From Gammaproteobacteria bacterium (GTDB lineage: Bacteria; Pseudomonadota; Gammaproteobacteria; SZUA-229), in the NCBI GenBank assembly GCA_023136715.1, contig JAGLQT010000012.1, forward strand, positions 1-26,022: a DNA stretch of 26,022 bases, read 5' to 3'. Made by a program: the position numbers and the translations under genes. A model generated the notes under the pieces. That model searched no databases. It had not been told where the DNA came from and worked only from the letters and a program-made list of their open reading frames with translations. Each line of letters begins with the position of its first letter. The stretch's first letter is position 1. Positions 1-7,118 of this stretch are shown one piece after another.

Positions 1-31
1 TAAATGTAAGCATCAATTCAGGAGCCTGACA

Positions 32-169
32 ATGAAAAAACTTATTGTTTTCCTTATCGCGATTTTCCTTTTCCTGTTTGCCATCACTGCCGAGGCGCGC
101 GACATAACTTCTGGTACCATTATGATTCTCGGAGACACCAGCATTGATGATAGTTTCGTCTTTTTCTAG
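32..169 (+). CDS. Small secreted or membrane peptide (45 aa), unrecognised
   Basis: A short ORF preceded by AGGAG about 7 nt upstream of its ATG. It encodes a lysine pair, then a run of about 16 hydrophobic residues, then an Ala-rich stretch (AITAEARD) that looks like a signal peptidase cleavage site near residue 22. The predicted mature part is only about 22 residues, with no Cys and no domain that I recognise. The good ribosome site and textbook signal peptide argue for a real gene. The short mature part could also mean that it is the remnant of a longer secreted protein, because the ORF stops abruptly after a Phe-rich end. Function unknown. Confidence 0.45.
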   Translation: MKKLIVFLIAIFLFLFAITAEARDITSGTIMILGDTSIDDSFVFF

Positions 170-237
170 TATGACCGCCCACTAGCTATGCGTTATATTT
201 ACAAGCTCAGTTCATCTTATTTACAGTATCGAGAGCA

Positions 238-750
238 ATGATGGAAATTAATGAATTACCCAAATACGATATGAGTGATAATCCAACGAACTGTTGTCCA
301 AGATTTCATTTAAAGGGATGGAATGAACAAGAACTGCACTTTAAAGATAAACTATTTGTCAAAGCAAAGACCAGAAGCATCTTCCATATACCAATCAATA
401 TGGGATCCGTATTCCCAAAAACATTAACAGCCATAGAAAAAGCAAATGCCATGAGTGAGGATAACTTTATAGTTTTATCCTACGATCCTTCAGCATGGAC
501 TGCAGAGCATTACTTTTCAGTAACCAGGGATGTCCCTGGGCAGAAAATGGTAAACATGACAGGTGATTTCTTGACCAGGGTTCTTGAAGGGCCCTATAAG
601 AATGCACCTAAGTGGGAAAAAGAAATGGAATCATTTGTTAACAGCAAAGGCAAGCAGGTAAAGAAAACATATTTTTTCTACACTACCTGTCCAAAGTGTT
701 CGAAATTTTATGGTAAAAACTATGTAGTCGCTGTAGCCGAAATTGAATGA
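238..750 (+). CDS. Conserved hypothetical protein with CC and CxxC motifs (170 aa)
   Basis: A soluble protein with no signal peptide or membrane segment. Notable features are a CCPRF motif near residue 19, a basic segment KTRSIFHIPINMG around residues 44-56, and a C-terminal CPKCSKFYGKNYV motif (CxxC). The paired N- and C-terminal cysteines suggest a metal site or redox pair. I recall similar proteins being widespread in bacteria under labels such as hypothetical protein or hydrolase, but know of no demonstrated activity. Start choice: ATG 238 and ATG 241 are adjacent behind GAGAG (231-235). The in-frame ATG at 271 (MSDNPT) may match the usual start of the family but lacks an obvious ribosome site. 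Probably a single-gene unit. Confidence 0.8.
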   Translation: MMEINELPKYDMSDNPTNCCPRFHLKGWNEQELHFKDKLFVKAKTRSIFHIPINMGSVFPKTLTAIEKANAMSEDNFIVLSYDPSAWTAEHYFSVTRDVPGQKMVNMTGDFLTRVLEGPYKNAPKWEKEMESFVNSKGKQVKKTYFFYTTCPKCSKFYGKNYVVAVAEIE

Positions 751-763
751 ACAATAAAAGGCC

Positions 764-853
764 GCAATATCTCAGAACATGAAAAACTCAGGTTTTCTGA
801 CCCTGGTGTTACTTTATGTGATTGTTGTCTGAGATAACGACTAACCATATTGC
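764..853. repeat. Nested interrupted inverted repeat between genes
   Basis: Outer arms GCAATAT (764-770) and ATATTGC (847-853) are exact reverse complements. Inner arms ATCTCAG (769-775) and CTGAGAT (829-835) are as well. Between them lies a small CAGG/CCTG hairpin. The right side carries an 11-nt bulge, and no T-run follows, so this is not a clean intrinsic terminator. It could be a structured 3' UTR, a REP/MITE-like remnant or a protein-binding region. Confidence 0.4.
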
Positions 854-870
854 CAATGAATTCTTTGAAA

Positions 871-898
871 TTGGTGTATAGGAAAAATTTATTATAAT
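871..898 (+). promoter_or_regulatory. Candidate sigma70 promoter for the 929-4990 gene
   Basis: A perfect TATAAT at 893-898 lies 16 nt behind TTGGTG at 871-876, a weak -35 with the TTG half conserved. Transcription would begin near 905, giving a short leader with GGGA (918-921) ahead of the ATG at 929. Confidence 0.5.
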
Positions 899-928
899 GT
901 AGGACTAATTTGATACCGGGATAAGATC

Positions 929-3900
929 ATGAAAAGAATATGGTGCGTCGGCTTTATTGCTCTATTATTAAGTTTCACTGTCACTGCAAACGCAAAGGAC
1001 ACGGCAATACCCGATGAATTGGAACCATGGTCATCCTGGGTTTTACGTGACAATCCCGATATACAATGCCCACACATCTATAATGCCAGTCAACATTTCT
1101 GCGCTTATCCAACCCAGCTCGCATTAAACATTGATACCAACGGCGGTTTCTTTGAGCAAAAGTGGTCCGTTTACGGAGCGTCCTGGATCACCTTACCCGG
1201 TGATGCAATGCACTGGCCACAGCATGTCACAGTTAACAATAAATCCATGGCAATTGTTTCAAAGAAAGGAAGGCCTTCACTTTATATAAAAGCGGGAAGC
1301 TATACCATAAAAGGTAAATTTATATGGAATCAGTCACCTAAATCTTTACTTTTACCGGTTAATACAGGCCTGGTTTATGTCACATTAAATGGGAATAAGC
1401 TTAAACAGCCTGATATTCGCAATGGCAAACTTTGGCTGACCAGCACCCAGACTCAGCAGCATGAAAATAATCGATTGTCGTTAACTGTTTTCAGGAAAAT
1501 TGCTGATTCAAACCCTTTAAAACTGACCACGATGATTGAAATGGATGTCGCCGGCCTGCAGCGAGAGGTTGTATTAGATGGTGCGTTGCTCAATGGCTTC
1601 TCTGTCTCAAGATTAACAAGTCAATTGCCTGCTCGTCTTGATCAAAATGGCAAGCTGCGTCTCCAGTTGCGTCCAGGTCATTGGGAAATTTATGTTGATA
1701 GTATGCATAACTCACCCGTGGAATTGGTTCAATTAAATGCCTTTCAATCCCCATGGCCAGCGCAGGAAATCTGGGTTTTTGAGCACCAGTCTCATTTGCG
1801 ACAGGTAAAGATTCTGGATAAAAATACAATTGACCCTCAACAAACACAGTTGCCCGGTGTATGGAAACAGTTTCCAGCTTATAACATGGCATCGGGTGAA
1901 GCGCTGCAATGGTCAGTCATAAAGCGGGGAGATCCGGAGCCTGAACCTGATCAGCTAACTCTAAAGAAAACCCTGTGGTTAGATTTCTCCGGTGATGCCT
2001 ACACGGTTAAAGATGAAATCAGTGGCACCTTGTCGAGAAACTGGCGCCTGACCGTAACCCCGGATGTTGAATTGGGCCGGGTGACCATTGATGGTCAGCC
2101 GCAATATATTACGCGTCTTCAAGATGAGAAAGCGGAAGGTGTTGAGATGCGACAGGGCAATGTTAATCTCATCGCCGATAGTCGTGTTAAAACCATGAAT
2201 GGTGAACTGTCAGCCACTGGCTGGGAAAGTCATTTTAACAAGGTAAATGCAACATTGAATCTTCCTATGGGTTACCGATTATTCAGTATTAGCGGTGCGC
2301 ATGCGCCAGATGCGTGGATGAATAAATGGACGCTACTGGATTTATTCCTGGTGCTTATTACCGCGATTGCCTGTCATCGCTTATGGGGTCCAACATGGGG
2401 TGTCATTGCTCTGGCTACGTTAACGCTAACGTGGCATGAGTTCGATGCACCACGCATGATGTGGATAAATATTATCATCACCATTGCACTGATTAAGGTA
2501 TTGAGTGAAGGGCGGCTGTTAAAACTGCTGACCATATACCGAAACGTGATGATGTTGTTGTTGGTTTTAATCAGTCTTGTGTTTGTCGTGTATCAGGCCC
2601 AAACAGCTTTATACCCACAACTGGAGCGTCATGCCTATGCATCTCAGGTTATGCATCAGGCAGTGCCAGCAAAAGATGAAGCGATGTTGCAGGATGAGCT
2701 TTTAGAGGCTGCTGCACCAATGGAAGATTATGATCGTCAGCGCTATGAAAAAAAATCTTTCGGGATTTCATCTTCACGTGTAGCCAAACAAAAAAAACCA
2801 AAAATATTAATGGTGGATCCAGATGCGATGATCCAGACAGGACCAGGCTTACCTAACTGGAACTGGCATAACCTGAGAATTGACTGGGATGGCCCTGTGC
2901 AGGTAAATCAGACCATTGATGTGACATTAATATCGCCTGCTGTTCATCGTGTTCTGAATATTTTACGAATTGTGCTGGTGGCACTGCTAATCTGGCGATT
3001 ATTTGATGGTAATACTGGAAGCTGGAAAATGATGAGGCGGTATCTTCCTGGTCGGTTCACAGGTGCATGGTTGTTGGTGCCAATATTGTGCAGCCTTAAT
3101 GTTAATGACAGCTATGCGGATTACCCATCCAAAACATTATTAGATGATCTTGAAAAGCATCTATTAAAACCGGCTGAGTGTTTGCCCCAATGTGCGGCGA
3201 TTGAGTCGTTACTCATAAAGTTATCCGGTGATACATTAACGCTTACGGCAAAAACGCATGTTAGTGAAAGGGTAGCAATGCCATTACCCGTACCTGCAGA
3301 TAAGTGGATACCATCATCGGTCAATGTTGACCTGAAACGTGCAGGCAGTTTATTCAGGCAACCCAATCAGTCCTTGTGGATGTTAATGGATAAAGGTGTT
3401 CATACACTGGAAATAAAAGGCTCTGTTGCACACTTAACCGAGTTGAAAATTGATTTTCAGTTGAAGCCACATCAAATTCACTATGATCTTAAGGGCTGGT
3501 CTGCAGATATTACTGGTGATCAGATAAAACAGTCCCGATCTTTGGGCTTTCATCGAATTGCATCGAGTGAGAAAGTACTAAAAGCCTTTGCTGTTAATAA
3601 TGATATACCACTGTTTGCAGAAGTCAGCCGATACATAGAGCTGGGACTGGACTGGACTGTGACTACACGAGTTCATTTAACCTCGGGTAATGCGCTACCA
3701 GGTGTTTTAAGGATTCCTTTATTAGAAGGGGAGTCTGTAATTACTGAAGGTATTACGGTAAAAGACAGTCAGGCCATTATTACACTAAATAAAAATAAAC
3801 AGTCAGTCTTCTGGCGTTCGACATTACCAAAAACAGATTTAATTAATATGAAGGTGGCTAGTCAAACTGCATTTAATGAGATATGGCAGCTCAATACCAG

Positions 3901-4990
3901 TGCTATATGGCACATTGAATACGAAGGAATTCCAGTGATATATCATCAACGTCAGGGGCAATACTGGCAGCCAGAATGGCGTCCATGGCAAGGGGAGGAG
4001 GTTAGTATCAATATCACCCGACCTGAAGGCGTGAAGGGGAGTACTAAAACTATTGATAACAGTCATCTTGCTTTAACCCCCGGTGAGTCTCTGACAACTG
4101 GAAAGTTAAGTTTCAATTTACGCAGCAGCCAGGGGGGGCAACACAGTATTCGCATTCCCGCGGATAGTGAATTAATGAGCACAAAAATAAATGGTAACAG
4201 TATTCCCGTGCGTTTAAATGATGGTGCAATAACGTTGCCTATAACACCGGGGGCTCAATCGGTTGAGATTGAATGGCGTGAATCACGTGGTATAAGTGCG
4301 GGGCTATTTGAAACAACTAAAATTGATATGGGGATTGAGAGTGTTAATACAAAAATAACTATCTACCCCGGTCATCAACGATGGATTTTATTTGTTGGCG
4401 GCCCCAGGTTGGGGCCAGCTGTTTTATTCTGGGGCGTGTTCTTTCTCATCGTTGGTATTTCAGTAGGGCTAAGTCGCATCAGTGATATGCCACTCAATAT
4501 CTATCACTGGCTGCTATTAGGTATTGGCTTAAGCGCATCGGCGCCCGCAACAGGTTTATTGATTGTTGGCTGGTTATTTGCGCTACGCACTAAATCAAAA
4601 ATACCGGAAATAAAAAACAAAGAGCTTTATGATGCGTATCAGGTATTCCTTGCATTTCTGACAGTGATTTCATTGATGACATTATTTTATGTCATCAAGC
4701 AGGGATTATTAGGATCACCCGACATGCAGATTACAGGCAATCAATCAGGGGCTTATATATTGAATTGGTATAGTGACCGAAGTAATTCCGCATTACCTAC
4801 GGCATGGATTGTAACCGTACCGCTAATGATCTATCGTCTACTGATGTTGTTATGGGCAATATGGTTATCATTTGCCTTAATACAATGGTTAAGATGGGGC
4901 TGGATCTGTTATTCAATGCATGGATACTGGAAAGAAAAAGTGAAAGTAAAAATAGATAAGAATGAATCGGAAGCTGTTAATAAATATTGA
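929..4990 (+). CDS. Very large multi-pass inner-membrane protein with periplasmic beta-rich domains (1353 aa), unrecognised
   Basis: Begins with a clear signal peptide (MKRIWCVG..TANA, cleavage near residue 22). A long, probably periplasmic beta-rich segment follows (residues about 25-455; Trp/Pro-rich, two Cys near 47 and 58). Next come several membrane segments (about 460-565), a charged linker, a membrane helix near 674-692 and a second signal-peptide-like hydrophobic stretch near 711-730. A second periplasmic-type beta-rich region (about 731-1155) precedes at least four C-terminal membrane helices (about 1161-1182, 1192-1219, 1237-1257, 1291-1325). The layout suggests two export/membrane modules in tandem, perhaps an ancient fusion. 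I recognise no catalytic motif and assign no function. It is followed 70 nt later by an anchored flavodoxin-fold protein, possibly in the same operon. Confidence 0.9.
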   Translation: MKRIWCVGFIALLLSFTVTANAKDTAIPDELEPWSSWVLRDNPDIQCPHIYNASQHFCAYPTQLALNIDTNGGFFEQKWSVYGASWITLPGDAMHWPQHVTVNNKSMAIVSKKGRPSLYIKAGSYTIKGKFIWNQSPKSLLLPVNTGLVYVTLNGNKLKQPDIRNGKLWLTSTQTQQHENNRLSLTVFRKIADSNPLKLTTMIEMDVAGLQREVVLDGALLNGFSVSRLTSQLPARLDQNGKLRLQLRPGHWEIYVDSMHNSPVELVQLNAFQSPWPAQEIWVFEHQSHLRQVKILDKNTIDPQQTQLPGVWKQFPAYNMASGEALQWSVIKRGDPEPEPDQLTLKKTLWLDFSGDAYTVKDEISGTLSRNWRLTVTPDVELGRVTIDGQPQYITRLQDEKAEGVEMRQGNVNLIADSRVKTMNGELSATGWESHFNKVNATLNLPMGYRLFSISGAHAPDAWMNKWTLLDLFLVLITAIACHRLWGPTWGVIALATLTLTWHEFDAPRMMWINIIITIALIKVLSEGRLLKLLTIYRNVMMLLLVLISLVFVVYQAQTALYPQLERHAYASQVMHQAVPAKDEAMLQDELLEAAAPMEDYDRQRYEKKSFGISSSRVAKQKKPKILMVDPDAMIQTGPGLPNWNWHNLRIDWDGPVQVNQTIDVTLISPAVHRVLNILRIVLVALLIWRLFDGNTGSWKMMRRYLPGRFTGAWLLVPILCSLNVNDSYADYPSKTLLDDLEKHLLKPAECLPQCAAIESLLIKLSGDTLTLTAKTHVSERVAMPLPVPADKWIPSSVNVDLKRAGSLFRQPNQSLWMLMDKGVHTLEIKGSVAHLTELKIDFQLKPHQIHYDLKGWSADITGDQIKQSRSLGFHRIASSEKVLKAFAVNNDIPLFAEVSRYIELGLDWTVTTRVHLTSGNALPGVLRIPLLEGESVITEGITVKDSQAIITLNKNKQSVFWRSTLPKTDLINMKVASQTAFNEIWQLNTSAIWHIEYEGIPVIYHQRQGQYWQPEWRPWQGEEVSINITRPEGVKGSTKTIDNSHLALTPGESLTTGKLSFNLRSSQGGQHSIRIPADSELMSTKINGNSIPVRLNDGAITLPITPGAQSVEIEWRESRGISAGLFETTKIDMGIESVNTKITIYPGHQRWILFVGGPRLGPAVLFWGVFFLIVGISVGLSRISDMPLNIYHWLLLGIGLSASAPATGLLIVGWLFALRTKSKIPEIKNKELYDAYQVFLAFLTVISLMTLFYVIKQGLLGSPDMQITGNQSGAYILNWYSDRSNSALPTAWIVTVPLMIYRLLMLLWAIWLSFALIQWLRWGWICYSMHGYWKEKVKVKIDKNESEAVNKY

Positions 4991-5060
4991 CGGTAGATAA
5001 TGTAAACAATTTATCTTGAGCGTTGCAACCGCAGAAAAGTCTCTACGGAGGACTACGACG

Positions 5061-5573
5061 ATGAAGAAGAAAGTTATTATTGGCATTGCAGCTTTAGCAG
5101 TTACGACTTTTGCGTTTCTTACATGGTATAAATTTCACTACTCTATGGACATTGCCGAGTCCTTCGAGGTCAATACACCTGAACTCAAACACAAAGTTCT
5201 AATCGCAACACAAGGAAGCAAGTACAAGGATGCTTTAGTTGCCGAAATAGTTGATCATCTCAGGCAAAGACAAACCTATATAAAAGTTATCGACGTCACT
5301 GCACTGCCGCAAGTAAATGAAGATAAGTGGAATGCAATTGTAGTCATCCACACCTGGGAGAATTTGAAACCTCAAATAGATGCAAAGGTGTACCTTGAAC
5401 GTGTTAAGGACTTAAAGAAATTCATTGTTCTTAGTACCTCGGGTAACGGTGATCACAAAATTGAAGGTATAAATGCCATCACCTCCGCTTCAGTGATGTC
5501 CGATCTTCCTTCACACACCATCGATATCAAGAACAGGCTCGACTCAATACTTGGCCGAGATGTTCAAAAATAG
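5061..5573 (+). CDS. Membrane-anchored flavodoxin-fold protein (170 aa)
   Basis: The ATG at 5061 has a strong GGAGG (5047-5051) 9 nt upstream. The alternative TTG at 5016 would add 15 residues across that ribosome site and is unlikely. Residues 1-22 form a Lys-rich start and one hydrophobic helix, an uncleaved anchor or signal peptide. The rest alternates strands and helices as in flavodoxins: KVLIATQGSKYKDALV (first strand and phosphate-binding-type loop), NAIVVIHTWENLKP, and KKFIVLSTSGNGDHKI. FMN binding is plausible but unproven: the first loop lacks the classic S/T-x-T/S-G-x-T pattern. With the domain probably on the periplasmic side, it may not bind flavin at all. It overlaps the small ORF that follows by 14 nt. 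Confidence 0.8.
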   Translation: MKKKVIIGIAALAVTTFAFLTWYKFHYSMDIAESFEVNTPELKHKVLIATQGSKYKDALVAEIVDHLRQRQTYIKVIDVTALPQVNEDKWNAIVVIHTWENLKPQIDAKVYLERVKDLKKFIVLSTSGNGDHKIEGINAITSASVMSDLPSHTIDIKNRLDSILGRDVQK

Positions 5574-5694
5574 ACCGAAAAAAGTCGATGCATATAAGTC
5601 GGCCTCACAAACAGCTAGCAAAGGACGCAAAAAGAGAAATGTAGTCATAACTGTGGAACATAATGAAAAAATCCAACAGAGTATTGCACCATGA
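5560..5694 (+). CDS. Possible small basic protein (44 aa) coupled to the oxidoreductase gene
   Basis: ATG at 5560 lies inside the end of the flavodoxin-fold gene, and the TGA at 5692-5694 overlaps the ATG of the oxidoreductase (ATGA overlap). The predicted peptide is strongly basic in its first 27 residues (RPKK, GRKKR) and more neutral at the C-terminus, with no Cys or hydrophobic helix. No convincing ribosome site is visible, so it would depend on re-initiation from the gene upstream. The seamless overlaps at both ends are the main support. The alternative is a chance open frame in a 117-nt spacer. Confidence 0.35.
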   Translation: MFKNRPKKVDAYKSASQTASKGRKKRNVVITVEHNEKIQQSIAP

Positions 5695-6656
5695 AAGCGA
5701 TTGTATATACAAAATACGGATCACCGGATGTTCTTCAACTGAAAGAGGTAGAAAAACCTACCCCCAGGGATAATGAAGTACTAGTAAAAGTTCATGCGGC
5801 ATCCGTAAACTCATGGGACTGGGATCTGCTCAGAGGTACACCTTTCGTGAACCGCCTGGCATTTGGGATTCTAAAACCAAAAATCATACTCGGGTGTGAC
5901 ATAGCGGGGCGAGTTGAAGCTGTTGGTAATAATGTAAAACAATTTCAGCCAGGTGATGAGGTATTTGGTGATCTGTCCAGATGTGGCTGGGGCGGTTTTG
6001 CAGAGTATGTCTGTGCCCGTGAAAATGCTTTAGCTCCGAAACCGGTCTGTTTGACATTCGAGCAGGCCGCTGCCGTACCACAGGCGGGACTACTCGCCTT
6101 GCAGGCTCTTCGCGATAAAGGACAGATTCAGCCAGGACAAAGGGTTTTGATGAATGGCGCAGGTGGTGGTGTTGGGTCATTTGCTATACCGATGGCCAAA
6201 TCATTCGGGGCTGAAGTCACAGGCGTGGATAGCACGAATAAAATGGACTTTGTATGCTCTTTGGGTGCAGATCATGTGATTGATTACACGCAGGAAGATT
6301 TCACCAACAATGGTCAGTCTTATAACCTGATTATTGATGTTGCGGGATACCGTTCTATTTTCGATTACAAGCGCGCTTTAAGTGCCGGAGGGCGTTATGT
6401 CATGGTCGGAGGATCCGACACTCTATTCTGGCAGCTTATGTTTCTGGGGCCATGGATTTCAATGACCTCGGGTAAGAAAATGGGGCTGCTGCTGCATAAA
6501 GCAAACAAGGGTATAGATTTTATGATAGAGCTTTTTGAAGCTGGCAAAGTAGTACCCGTTATAGATAGACTTTACCCACTAAGTAAGGTTGCTGAGGCTC
6601 TCCGGTATTTTGGAGAAGGAAGCATCCAGGGAAAAATAATAATAACTTTTAATTGA
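5691..6656 (+). CDS. MDR-family NAD(P)-dependent oxidoreductase, quinone-reductase type (321 aa)
   Basis: Medium-chain dehydrogenase/reductase of the zinc-independent quinone oxidoreductase-like branch. The N-terminal GroES-like domain carries MKAIVYTKYGSPDVLQL, ASVNSWDWDLLRG (36-49) and GCDIAGRVEAVG (68-79). The Rossmann domain has GAGGGVG (156-162), which binds the NAD(P)H pyrophosphate. The structural-zinc Cys cluster and the catalytic Cys/His ligands of alcohol dehydrogenases are absent, so hydride transfer to quinones or to activated double bonds is more likely than alcohol oxidation. Full length for the family. The ATG overlaps the stop of the preceding small ORF and no strong ribosome site is seen. 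The substrate cannot be named from sequence. Confidence 0.9.
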   Translation: MKAIVYTKYGSPDVLQLKEVEKPTPRDNEVLVKVHAASVNSWDWDLLRGTPFVNRLAFGILKPKIILGCDIAGRVEAVGNNVKQFQPGDEVFGDLSRCGWGGFAEYVCARENALAPKPVCLTFEQAAAVPQAGLLALQALRDKGQIQPGQRVLMNGAGGGVGSFAIPMAKSFGAEVTGVDSTNKMDFVCSLGADHVIDYTQEDFTNNGQSYNLIIDVAGYRSIFDYKRALSAGGRYVMVGGSDTLFWQLMFLGPWISMTSGKKMGLLLHKANKGIDFMIELFEAGKVVPVIDRLYPLSKVAEALRYFGEGSIQGKIIITFN

Positions 6657-6675
6657 GAGGGCAGTGAAAAAATTG

Positions 6676-6915
6676 CTATAAAAACATATTTATTATTTTT
6701 TCAATAACTTTATTCTCTGTATTCGATACACCAAACACTACAAGCTGTTTTGGTATTAGCTGTAATGATTCAAGCAAAGCTATTGACTCAATTACACCCG
6801 CCTCATGACTTGAAATCTTACTGAACACTGAGCTTAGTTGCTTACCATCAAGACAAACAAAAGATCTGCTCGTTGTATCCGGATTTATTGCATAGGAAAT
6901 AATGATAGGGCGATG
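6676..6915 (-). pseudogene. Decayed duplicate of the 3' end of hydA (hydrogenase maturation protease domain)
   Basis: Read on the minus strand, this stretch is open for about 79 codons and ends MFL-stop exactly like the hydrogenase alpha subunit/protease at 18303-20066. Over its last 71 residues I count 43 identities with residues 517-587 of that protein, including SSHE.GVIES and ALLESLQL.PKQLV. A 27-nt block (6766-6792) is identical to 18393-18419. The fragment has no start codon, lacks the N-terminal GxG..DE half of the protease, is bounded by an in-frame TAA at 6916-6918, and has Tyr where the metal ligand Asp516 should be. It cannot encode a working enzyme. The alignment extends into HRPIIISYAI against DHVLIVDAI and then fades. 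Confidence 0.88.
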
Positions 6916-6966
6916 TTATAGTTCGCAGAGTTGTTTTGTCACTGAGAGTGTTACTAAATAATGATT

Positions 6967-6995
6967 TTCACTGTTGTGTTTAGAATCGTTATACT
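6967..6995 (+). promoter_or_regulatory. Candidate sigma70 promoter for the signalling operon
   Basis: TTCACT (6967-6972, four of six to the -35 consensus) and TATACT (6990-6995, five of six to the -10) are separated by 17 nt. Transcription would start near 7002, leaving a leader of about 117 nt before the chosen ATG at 7119. No clear operator is visible. Confidence 0.4.
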
Positions 6996-7118
6996 TAAGC
7001 GGTAAGAGTGGTTCACTGTTACTCTAGGACTGGCAGAGCGCTAAGCTGGTAACTGCATGTGTTTGTTTTCCTGGAGCGACTACAACATTATAAATGGCTT
7101 CATATTAGGGATGTCTTT

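Noticed and set aside
7059..7118. GTG start at 7059 for the giant sensor
   Set aside because: Adds 20 residues ahead of a good signal peptide; ATG 7119 has a better ribosome site and places the signal peptide at the N-terminus.
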